Shown piece after piece: positions 11,216-21,510 of a stretch of DNA of 64,000 bases (positions are counted from its first letter, which is position 1; each line of letters begins with the position of its first letter). A model generated the notes under the pieces. It searched no databases, was not told the DNA's origin, and saw nothing but the letters and a program-made list of their open reading frames with translations. The translations under genes were made by a program, and so were the position numbers. Origin of the DNA: Beroe forskalii (taxonomy: Eukaryota > Ctenophora > Nuda > Beroida > Beroidae); contig WFMF01000103.1 in the NCBI GenBank assembly GCA_011033025.1, forward strand, positions 1-64,000. The letters are read 5' to 3'.

Positions 11216-11305
11216 GAACAGAAAGTGTCGTTTAACGACGATGACGATGGCAACGTAGTAATATCTAACGACAACACGTACGACAATGCAGAAAACAACG
11301 TGTAG
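11216..11305 (+). CDS. Terminal cytoplasmic exon E of the receptor, with stop codon
   Basis: The acceptor is ctctccacag before 11216. Entry is phase 0, giving 29 codons and then TAG. It encodes EQKVSFNDDDDGNVV followed by a stretch containing NTYDNAENNV at the C-terminus. The YDNA motif fits the YxN pattern bound by Grb2-type SH2 domains when phosphorylated; no ITIM or ITAM is present. An AATAAA lies near 12130, far downstream, so the poly(A) site is not settled. The exon is repeated exactly in protein sequence at 30769-30858. Confidence 0.85.
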   Translation, partial: EQKVSFNDDDDGNVVISNDNTYDNAENNV

Positions 11306-13068
11306 GTGGTCGCCCTGTCGCTGCTTGGCAACGGTTACCAGAGCAACCAGATTCAGATCAATCGCGTGTAGTGCGCGCGTGTTGCGCGCGCGCCACGTGC
11401 ACACTACATGGCACACGCAATACATGTTTTCACAACTTTCAGTCCTGTCAGCGGTGCTTTACTCCGAATCACTGCCTTGGTTATTTTTACTGGAATAGTT
11501 CAAGAATAGGTTGATCTCGCCTTGTAAAAGTCCTGGGATGTTTCTGGCAAAAAAACCTTCATTTCCACTCTCTCACGGTAACACAGTGCCCTCTAGGATC
11601 ATATCATGTGATTGCTGGAGCAATACAATTTTCATACTCTCTCTTATGGAATCAGTAGGACTATAGGCTCCCATTATCTCTTTCATGAACTGTGAAAAAC
11701 AAGAATGAAAAGAATCCGTCAAAATTATCAATTATACTAACTGATGTCTTATTGATCATAATATGATTATGATTCGTCATTCGTGGCCTACCTGTATGTA
11801 GATATCTTGGTAAGAATGGGTTTTTAATGTATATATCTATTTCTCTGATGCTCGCCCTGAAGGAGCTTCATGAAAGAGTACCTGTGATATTATATTGATA
11901 TGAAGTGAAATGGGATGTGTTGAGATTGATTATATTATTATGTTAATAAGTGACAGTATTATCTTGTTTTTACTTTTAGTTTTAGCATTTTTATTAAAAT
12001 ACGATTGCAATCGGCAGTACTTTTGTCTGTCGCGATGTAGTATACAGTAACAGCTCCGAATAGCCATACTACAGAGATCTGCACTTTATTACTAAAGGAA
12101 CTCACTATATTTTTAACATTTTACTTTGTAATAAAGAAGAATGTCCTTGGTGTCTCAACCTTCTCATGTGCAGCCTTTAACGCTACGTATGGCTACTTTT
12201 TGCGGCTAAAATGTGCTTAACTAATACTAAGCTGCATAGATTAAGAATAACAGATTACCTGAACATTTGCGCTGCAAAAAGTACTTATGCGCGGCGTTGT
12301 TCGTTGAGCATGGAAAGGTCGAGACACCACCGTGTTTCGCATTCTACTTCGTGTATAATTATGTCTCAGAATTTTGCGCCCCTGGATTAATATATAATGA
12401 ATATTTTTGATGAAGCTACCTTATTGAATTTGTGTAATCAGATGCAATGGAGAATTATTAAGTAAGGAAAGATTCATAAAAATATGTTTAATTTATTTTC
12501 AGGAGTGAGTACAAAAAATTTTCTGGGTATATTCGTAACAAATTAACATAATTTAGTGATTTTTAATTTTCATTTGTTTTGGTTGACGTCAGATTTTTTG
12601 CATTTATACAGAGTCCAACGTGTATCAGTATAACTATAATGGAAACTATCGGGGCATTACGAAGTTTTGGTGGGCATATCTCAATCATTATTGATATTAT
12701 TATTCATTATTATTATATAATTCATCACATTCAATGCGTGAAGTGCCTCAGATGTGATTTTCTTTGAGTTTGATAAGGATAGCGATCATGTCACCTTTCT
12801 ATCCGCATGAACTCGAGTTTTCTGGAAATTCAACGTGGGCTCCACTGTCACAGTCACACCCAAAATGGGTTTGGAAATTGGATATTGGATATTGAAAATG
12901 AAATGCTTTTAGCAGCAATATCCCTTGATAATTTATTCATACCGAGATTTTTGGATGAAAATATCTGCGACAGAATATTAAGTTTCGTGATTTTGGTCAA
13001 TAGTAGCTTAAAATTTGATTTTAATTGACGTATCGTTTCTGTGCAATGGTAATGGAGTCTTGCGGTGA

Positions 13069-13155
13069 CAGTTCGAACTGCAGTTTTGCATATGTGGCGT
13101 AAAGTGTAAAGACATGTCTCTACGCCGCGCACACAAAACTGCAGTTCGAACTGCC
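13069..13155. repeat. Foldback element with TTCGAACTGCAGTTTTG arms (copy A)
   Basis: The arms acagttcgaactgcagtttt at 13069 and its reverse complement ending near 13155 flank a short core containing gtctctacgccgcgc. Related copies lie at 33562-33683 and 60016-60122, showing a dispersed family. Confidence 0.7.
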
Positions 13156-13359
13156 ACTGTTATTTTTAAAATTCGTTATTGTACTAGCCTTAGTTCCTGA
13201 TAACATTCTATAAACAAGGTTTTATCAATCTGTCTTTTATTTTCAATAAAAATGCATTATGCAAGTCCAATTGGCGGAACAGTCAATTATTCAAAACATA
13301 AAAAATGCGCGGGCTGGACACTCATCAAGATGTTGGCGTGCGACAGTGATTCTGTCCAG

Positions 13360-13855
13360 TGTCCCAGGTATCTCGACCTTTTGGGTATCTCTCCCATATA
13401 AACAGCTCTGAGTGACGTCACAGATCTAAACGTCAATTTTTCTGTATCCTAAACCTAACCATAACCCTAACCAAAACCCGGTAGGTCTCCCATATAAACG
13501 GGAGCCTTCATTATCTATGACAATGACGTCACTCAGAAAAAATGATTAAGCGCACCTAGCGCTTTAAGGACTAGGGTTAGGGTTAAGATTAGGGTCAAGA
13601 TTTGTTAGGGTTAGGATTAAGGTTAGGGTTTTGGTTAGGGTTATGGTTAGGTTTAGGATACAGAAAAATTGACGTTAAGATCTGTGACGTCACTCAGAGC
13701 CGTTTATATGGGAGAGATACCCAAAACCCTTACCTTAATCCTAACCCTAACCCTAACAAATCTTGACCCTAATCATGACCCTAACCCTTGTCCTTAAAGC
13801 GCTAGGTGCGCTTAATTATATTTTTCTGAGTGACGTCATTGTCATAGATAATGGC
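13360..13855. repeat. Cluster of telomere-like inverted elements (copy A)
   Basis: Two or three copies in opposite orientation share the arms tctcccatataaac, ctgagtgacgtcac and gtcaatttttctgtatcc. These surround degenerate CCCTAA/TTAGGG tracts and a gcgctaggtgcgctt motif. The arms contain TGACGTCA-type palindromes. The tracts are interspersed, so this is not a chromosome end. Confidence 0.75.
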
Positions 13856-14821
13856 GCGGCGTATCACTATTAAGCCGCGCCTGGGTGCTTTTTAATTTTT
13901 GCAACGTGCATCAATTAACCACCCAAGCGCGGCGTAAAATAGTAATACGCCGCGCTTCGAAAGGTCGAGACACCAAGGTCATTCTTGCTCTATTAAGTAT
14001 TATAACCATTCTTGCCCTATTCTGCACGCGTGCGGCGCGCCGTCGTTCCTCCTCAGATAAGCCGTAGGCCGCGCGCGTAAGCACCTGGTAAGGTGAACCT
14101 GAACGCGTTTGTCGTACGATGTATGACCCGCTGGCGCCAGCGCGCGGCACTGATTCTCGAGAAAGTCTGTCTATGGTGTTTCATGTACGCCAACCTCAGA
14201 ATTCGTTTTTATAAAATTCGATTTCAGAAAAAATCGTGTTTTTGCGCGTCGTCGTGTATCATTTACGCCAATGCAATTCAACATCATTCGCGCGACAACA
14301 TCTACAAATATTTTTTCGCGTATTCCAAAAAAGATATAATATTGGCAAATTTTCGGCGCCGCGCAAAATTGAAATTTAAAAATTTAAATTTTTAGTGCAG
14401 ACCATCGCATGTGGAAAATTAAAGACGGGAAATTAAAAAGGAAAGTGAGATAAGAAAAAATTAAAAGAAAGAAAATTAAGAGTGAGATTACGGAGTAGAA
14501 TTCCGAAAATATTCCCGATGTCAGTTTTGTTAAATCAGATTCATTTATTTTGCCGCAGAAACTTCTTCTTTGGCCGCAGAAACTATCATTATCATTAATC
14601 AGTATTTTTGATAACACACTAATAAACTTTATTCCTTTGAAAATGTTCGAAAGATTTCAATTAACAAATTTGAACAATCAATATTTCGATAAACATGTGT
14701 ATTAATGAATTAAATACTAATAGCAGCGTGGAACTGACTGCACAAGAGTACCAGGGCTAACCACGATGTTTCACATTTGAAAATTCCAATAAAACTGATA
14801 TGCATTTTCATAAGGGAGCCG

Positions 14822-16229
14822 TCACATATTTAAACGTCAAAAACCCGAAGGGAGGGGTTTCCAACACGCTGAAAGATGATGGCATAGGAAAGTAGAGGGT
14901 TTGAACTCTGCTGACGTCAGTAAAATTCTTGAAATTTCACATCCTAAAAAGTTAAAAGGATACGATTTCAAAACTTTTGCGTAAAATATTTTGTTTTGGA
15001 GCACCCATTGCATTTCTGCAATACTTTATTGCTTGCCTTTATTTAACTGGCCTTTAAAAGGACAAAACGACTTTGGAGATTTTGTACAAAGGGCCGGTTG
15101 AAAAAAGGCCGGTCAAATAGAGGCCAGTAATTTAGATCAAATGAAAATTTTATGAATTGGCTTTATACAGTGCTCACAATTCTTGAACGCCATAACATTA
15201 CACAATAATGACCTAAATCATCATATTAGACTGGGATTTGGGCCTTTTGATGCAATTCAAAATGGTTTAAGTGGTCATTTAGAGCATAAAATCCTTGATC
15301 TGGCAACGAATAGAAAATTTTTGTCCAAGAGGCTGGGGATTAAAAGGTTCAAAATGATTCGATTTTGTCCATAGGGCCGGTTAATAAAAAAGGCCGGCTA
15401 TATAAAGGCCAATAAGGGTCGTACGAGTGAATTTCGACGACACACCTGCGGCACACCTGCGACATACCTGCGACACATCCACGACACACCTGCGGCACAC
15501 CTGCGACACAACTCGTAGGTGTGTCGTAGGTGTGTTGTGGATGTGTCGCAGGTGTGTCGTGGATGTGTCGCAGGTGTGTCGCAGGTGTGTCGTGGATGTG
15601 TCGCAGGTGTGTCGTAGGTGTATCACAATAACAATAAACTTATGTTTGAGTTGTGTCGCAGGTGTGTCGTAGGTGTATCACAATAACAATAAACTTATGT
15701 TTGAGTTGTGTCGCAGGTGTGTCGTAGGTGTATCACAATAACAATAAACTTATGTTTGAGTTGTGTCGCAGGTGTGTCGTAGGTGTATCACAATAACAAT
15801 AAACTTATGTTTGAGTTATGTCGCAGGTGTGTCGTAGGTGTAACGCAGTTGTGCCGCAGGTGTGTCGCAGGTGTGTCGCAGGTGTGTCGTCGAAATTCAC
15901 TCGTACGACCCCAATAAGGTATGATATCTATATTTCTAAATTAATTGGGTACGTGACAGGCCATTTAATTATTAACTGTGGTTTTCCTGTAACAAGAAGG
16001 ACCAAATTTTGTTCGATACGCGAATCACACCACACGTACATGATTGATATTGTCTGTTGTTTCGATCCGAAACTATCAAAATTTGTTTTGCAAATTGGGG
16101 GGAGGTATGGTCGATGATGATATCAGCAAGGGGAAGGGGTCACCGGTCACCCAATGATGGTATGAGATGACAGACGGGGGAAGGTGGTTGAAAATGACCA
16201 AATAGAGCTGACGTAATATGTGACGGCTC
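14822..16229. mobile_element. Non-autonomous DNA transposon with GGGAGCCGTCACATATT terminal inverted repeats
   Basis: GGGAGCCGTCACATATT begins at about 14824, and its inverted copy aatatgtgacggctccc ends near 16226. Both ends are flanked by ATAA, a possible 4-bp or TAA target duplication. The interior has repeated gggccggtt/aggccggc motifs but no transposase. A second element (15417-15910) is nested inside. Confidence 0.6.
15417..15910. mobile_element. 494-bp inverted-repeat element made of a GTGTCGCAGGT minisatellite, with 8-bp target duplication
   Basis: The termini GGTCGTACGAGTGAATTTCG are inverted at the two ends. The direct 8-bp repeat CCAATAAG lies at 15409-15416 and 15911-15918. Inside are 12-bp units of acacctgcgac (left part) inverted against gtgtcgcaggtg (right part), and four 60-bp units containing tatcacaataacaataaac. 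An 8-bp target duplication is typical of hAT and P-like transposons. No transposase is present. Confidence 0.8.
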
Positions 16230-16334
16230 CCATAAAAGGACAATATCCAATTTTTCTTCAACTTCTGACTTAAATTATTACAAGCTCAATTCTCTTTCTT
16301 TTTTTTATCACCAACTCATATAGGGGGGAGTTTC

Positions 16335-17060
16335 ACTGTCCCAATTGTCCCAATTGTCCCTGTCCCAATTTACTTTTTTTTGAGTTTGGGACTGGTTTTT
16401 GGGACAATTGGGACAACTGGGACATTTGGGACAATTGGGACAAACAAAAAAATTTGAAAAATAAGTCATTTATCATTTTTACATTGATTCAAGATTTTCA
16501 TCATTGAAATGAATGCTATATTCATACTAGTATACTAAGTTCATATTTTGGTTGTGTTTGTTTGCAGTGGTTAAGTACCCCACTCCCCTATCCCAAAAAC
16601 CTATGATGGGAAAAAAGACAGTGGCAGCTGCAACACAGCAAGTGCTGGCAAAAGTTATTTTATCTATATACTACACTACAGAAGTGCTGAAGTATGTTCA
16701 CCAAGTCTTTATAGTTAGTAAACATTTAAAAATAATAAAAGGAGTAACAGGCTGTGAGACAGGCTGTGAGACAAAAACACCAAACTGCCGCTCAAAAACA
16801 CAATCATTTGAATCCCAGTTGTCTGTCATTTTTTGTCCCAAATGTCCCATTTGATCCAGTCCGCATTTACTTTTTTTGAGTCCCATTTGTTCCACTTTCT
16901 CTGTCCCATTTGTCCCAAATGTCCCAATTGTCCCTAATGTCCCAATTGTCCCAGTCCAAATTCACTTTTCGAGTCTCACGGTTCTATTTTCTCTGTCCCA
17001 TTTTGTCCCAATTGTCCCATTTGTCCCAAATGTCCCAATTGTCCCAGTCCAAATTCACTT
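16335..17060. repeat. GTCCCAATT self-complementary minisatellite
   Basis: Tracts of 9-12 bp units (gtcccaattgtcccaa) at 16338-16446 and 16835-17060 occur in both orientations, so the first tract can fold on itself. The intervening sequence (16450-16830) has no supported gene. The open frames across these tracts are repeat products. Confidence 0.75.
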
Positions 17061-18795
17061 CTGGAAGTGTGCTCTCTTTGGAACTGGTTGCACAGCCACG
17101 ATCACAATCAGAGGACGTCGCCAAGAATGGAGCTATCTTCTTCATTTCCAGCAGGTGATGTTGACAGAGTTGGGAGGCCAAAGGTAGGGCAGTGGTTTAG
17201 GCATCGTACTTTCAATCGAAAGGCTGGTGTTTTGATTCCCGGTTGTGCCTATCGGTGAGAACTCTCAGCCCAGAGCGTACAGGAAACTGTGCGGGAGGTT
17301 AAATTAGGGCTGCCTATTGCAATATTAAAGTATGGCCGATTACACTTCCTTAACCCTCACTAGATTGATTACACTTTATCATTTGATTCCTGTCATTGGC
17401 TGTTACAGCTGTTGGAATAGAAACCTTCATAAAAACATAGAGCCCCTTCTCGATGTAGACATGGCTGCCTTCTCCTCCTACTTTGAGAATACCTGTTTTG
17501 GGACCTCTATCACAACACCCATCTTCAGCCACAGCATGTGGAATCAGCAGACAACAGCTTCCCTGAGTCTCCCCAGTCCCCAATAATTGCTGAGGGCTCG
17601 CACTCTGTGAAAGTTCCTGAAAGCCCATCTTGGCAGTTGGCCATATCTTCAGATTAATTACAGTCAAGGCATCAGCAGTATGGCGCTTATTTGAGAAAGC
17701 GAATAGTGAAGACTGCTATGTTTGCAAGGAGAAACCGAAAAGTTGAAATTTCTCCAAAGCTGAGTCTTGTCAGCATCACCCACTGAACAAAGGAAAGGCT
17801 TCAATCTTGACTAAGTCCTCAGCTCTGATTGGCGAGTTCTCAAACTGGCACCAACTCATCCAGAAGTTCTGTTCGGCTTAAAAAGGAACTGTTTAAAGTA
17901 CAAGCCGAAACCCTTGGTAGAAGGCCACAGAATTTGGATTGCCAGCTCGTGATCCAGGAGGATTGAGGAAGGGTTGGTAAATGGTAGGGATCCCAGATGT
18001 CAACTTTCTGCAATAAAAAAGATTAGAACACAGAATAGAGGGACAGTCCGTCTGGGAAGAAGTCTTGGATGGCGAAGAAATGCTTGTAGAAGGAAGAAAT
18101 TTGGGTGCCATCCATAATCCAGTGATTGTAGTCCACGATGGCTGCAGCATTGGTGAATGTTCGGTTTGTCAGGAGTAATACAGCGAGGCACTGGTTGTTG
18201 TGGGAAATTTAGTCGGGTAGGTTAATGGGTGTTCCAGGTCCGGGGATTATCTTGGAAGGAACCCCATCTTGGCCTTTATGCCTCAAGTGGGGGCATTAGC
18301 AGCAACACGCTTATTGGGGGGGCATGGAGAGTTGCTACAGCTTTACTCTCAGATCCCGTTTCTGCATGAAGACAGTGGAAGCGGCTCTCTGAGCACTATG
18401 GTTGGGGTGGTCAAGAACAGGGGCAGTCACCTGCTTGTAAACAGTGGTGATCCTGGCTCTGCAACCAGTTACAAAGAGAGCACACTTCCAGCAGGAGCTG
18501 TCAGAATATGCTGTGAGAGCAACAAAACGCCATAACAGTGGCTTGAAGCAGCCAAACATTGTCTTGGGGTATAAGGTCAGTTGCTATAGCTTTTCTTTTC
18601 AGCTCCTGCTGCCAAGTTTAGACGGTAGAGGCAGCTCTCTGAGCGTCATGGTTGGTGTGGTCAGAAAAAGGGGTGGTTTATACCTGCTTATCAACAGTGG
18701 TGATCCTGGCTCTGTAACCAGTTCCAAAGAGAGCACACTTCCAGTAGGAGCTGTCAAAATATGCTGCCAGAACATCTTAAAGCAGTTTCAGTGAC
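17060..18795. repeat. Dispersed short repeat around GGAAGTGTGCTCTCTTTG, three copies
   Basis: Copies of a roughly 60-100 bp segment (containing ccagttacaaagagagcaca and its inverse) occur at about 17063-17110 (one orientation) and at about 18440-18500 and 18695-18755 (the other). No intact gene is seen in this stretch. It looks like fragments of an unidentified repeat. Confidence 0.5.
17186..17262 (+). mobile_element. Possible tRNA-derived SINE head
   Basis: A box-A-like sequence (agggcagtggtttaggc) is followed 25-30 bp later by a box-B-like sequence (gttttgattccc) and a short stem around ctttcaatcgaaag. The spacing is like that of a tRNA internal promoter, but the cloverleaf is imperfect. 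It is probably a SINE 5' end rather than a working tRNA. Confidence 0.4.
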
Positions 18796-18799
18796 TTTT

Positions 18800-21505
18800 A
18801 GAAATCAAAGGTTGTTGGACAAAGTTATCAAAGGATGAAAAATGAAAATTTAGATTTTTTTTCGCTCAAAATTTTTCTAAGTCGAGAAAATTTTCTAAGT
18901 CAAAAAATTTTCAAAACATTCTTCAAAACCACTTTTTTCTTCGTTTCAGGCAATTTTGATCATTTTTAGCCGAAAAAGTTTTTTTCGAATTTTTGAAAAT
19001 TGCCCAATTAGCTAATTGGTCAATTAAATAATTATCTGACAGAAAAGTTGTCAGAGAAAAAGTTGTTCCTTTCGACGAGATAGACGCTCTGGATCAATTC
19101 CGAAGTCTCTATGACGATCAGAAATCGAAATAATCATGTCTCATAATACCGCCTGAGGGCAAAAATGGGCGTGGCCATATCACCCCTCCTGACGTCGATT
19201 CATCAAAGGGCAGCAGGTACGTTTTCTTTAGCATTGTCTAAAGTACCGAAAACCGTTGAGCAAACTTCTGGACAATGAAATTCACACGACCTTGCCCTCA
19301 GCTACTGTAGTAAGTACTATAGAATTTGGCGATATTTAATCAACATTTATTTCAGGAATATGTTCAAATATATTATTTCTATTTCTGTAGTGTGTAACCT
19401 CGTTAACAGTCTTTACGATTGACTGAGTGTTCTCTCCCAGCACATTTTAGAAGCTACCTTTTATATACTCGAAAAAAATATATTCAGTAACATCAAGAAG
19501 AAGGCATCCTCTACGGACCTCCCCACCAAGGACATCGTTGTTGACAGTGCAAGTTCCCTCGACTTCGAAGCCGGGTCCAAACTCAACCACCACATCTCTT
19601 CCCTCCAGGCTGAGCAGACAAGCACGACACTGCACCACCTCCTGAACTTCCTTGGAGAACATCTTCACCCCCTGCTTGACGAGCAACCAGGGAGAGAACA
19701 TGCTACTTTGGGACTCAGGTTACAGAAGAGAGGAGACGATCTTTTATGTGTGGTTACCTAATAAATTTAATGGGGAGGGAGGAACAGCTTTGATACAGAT
19801 TTAGCTAAATAGTCCAAATCGAGGACTTTATAGCTAGACATTTAGACTGATAGGGAAGAGGACAGCTAAGAAGATTTAGCTAAATAGTCAGAACTGCAGA
19901 CGGTATAGCTAAATCAACATTCAGCTTATTTTGACCGGTTAAGCTATAAAGTCCGTTAGCTATATATAAAAGTCCGCCTACAAGACGTTGCCCGTGATCA
20001 GCCTGATGTTAACCCAATCAAGTCTTCTACATTAGCTTTAGGGCACGGCAATGGTTGCGGGTTGACGGCTGTGTTGTTATTACACTGCTTTGTGGGGGTA
20101 ATTTATAAAATTCAGTTTTCATTCTGTTGAGTAATGTTTCTTGAGCCAATTTCATACAATTCCTCTTTCTTAGGAGTTTGATCCGACATCAGTTGCGACT
20201 GAAATGCGTGCATCGATGCTGTGTTATGCAGTTATTAAGAAGAATAGATGTTTGCTTGTGTCACTATCAGGTACGATGCTTATTGCTATATATTCGTAGT
20301 TTTTTGCGGTGTGTTTGCCAAGTCCCTATCTATTTTATTCTTCTACTCTCTGTCCAATGTGCCATTCAAAGTGCATTTTCATCCATTACAGAAAGATGAC
20401 GAAGATTGGATCGATACAACGATGAAATTCTTACTATAACGATGCCTGTATCGTTAATCAGAGGACCTCAGCTGGTAGGGGCTCTGTTGTGAGCTTCTGA
20501 AGAGCGATGGTTGTAAAGGTAATTTGACTTATGAAATCTCCTGTCACGCACATAATTTTTAACATTTATTGCAATTTAATCGGAATATGACTATTGATTA
20601 GTACCATATTGGACTTCGTCTTTGAATCACTGTGCAAGTGATCACTTGAATTATTCCGAAGTTGTTTCGTAATAAGTCTCGTTATATTGTTATCAGTTTC
20701 TTCTGGGAGCTTAATGATCATCATATATTAAGAATGATAGAAATTATAATGCCTTCAGGAGCTGGCAGAAGCGACCAACCCAGATATCACTCTGTTACGC
20801 ACAGCACACGACGAAGAGGTACACGAAGTGGTCCTACTCAGTTCAGTAGCTACCATAATGAGAGAGATTGAGAGACTACAATCATCGTGAACTTGAAAAC
20901 GTTCGAATGGTACGAGAAAGTTAAAAATCAGAAGCTTTCGAAAATCATCTGATTATTTTCGTCAGCTGAGTATGAATGTATGAAGGGTGCTAATAACGAC
21001 TGACGATGAATTGAATGAACGATTGGTTTAGAAATATATTGTTGCCTAATGCTTCGAGAACAAAGTATTGAACTGTTGTGTGGCATCTTTAATTACATCT
21101 TGACTGACGTTTGTTTGCGTTTCAAAATACTCAAGTCAAATTTATTTCATTTAGTCCGACCTTACGAGGCTTCGGCTACACTTTCGACGTATTTTATGAA
21201 ACCCCATTGAATATATGAGCTAGTAATAAGAGATAAGAGTTTTAAATGATAGAATACTTGGAGAAAATTGGATAGTGTTAAAGTCCTTTATGTGGACTGT
21301 GGGGATGAGTGTGATTTCAACTAGCTATTGAAATCTTGAAATGTGAAACATCGTGGTTAGCTTGTTACTTTTTATTGTGCAGTCAGTTCCACGCTGCTAT
21401 TAGTATTTCATTCATTGTTAAACATGTCTATCGAAATATTGATTGTTCAAATTCAAATGTTAATTGAGATCTTTAAAAACTTTTCAAAGAAGTTAAGTTT
21501 ATTAC
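18800..21505. other. No supported gene apart from one doubtful exon
   Basis: AT-rich sequence. It includes tttagctaaatagtc-type short repeats near 19800-19975 and otherwise shows no convincing splice-linked reading frames. Confidence 0.4.
19486..19761 (+). CDS. Possible isolated coding exon, unidentified
   Basis: After an AG (atattcag), a phase-2 frame reads NIKKKASSTDLPTKDIVV and on through LQAEQTSTTLHHLLNFLGEH to a stop at about 19759, some 91 codons. The composition looks protein-like. The opposite strand also has an 84-codon frame (19447-19701), and I find no partner exon. I do not recognise it; it may be an exon fragment carried by a repeat. Confidence 0.25.
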   Translation, partial: SNIKKKASSTDLPTKDIVVDSASSLDFEAGSKLNHHISSLQAEQTSTTLHHLLNFLGEHLHPLLDEQPGREHATLGLRLQKRGDDLLCVVT

Positions 21506-21510
21506 TTTAT

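Noticed and set aside
13360..13855. A chromosome end (telomere)
   Set aside because: The TTAGGG units are degenerate, short, in both orientations and embedded in repeated modules with genes on both sides.
15381..16117. Cys/Arg-rich and His/Thr-rich frames of 80-99 codons (SQVCRRC, TTHLRHTCD)
   Set aside because: They are translations of the minisatellite transposon at 15417-15910 in both directions.
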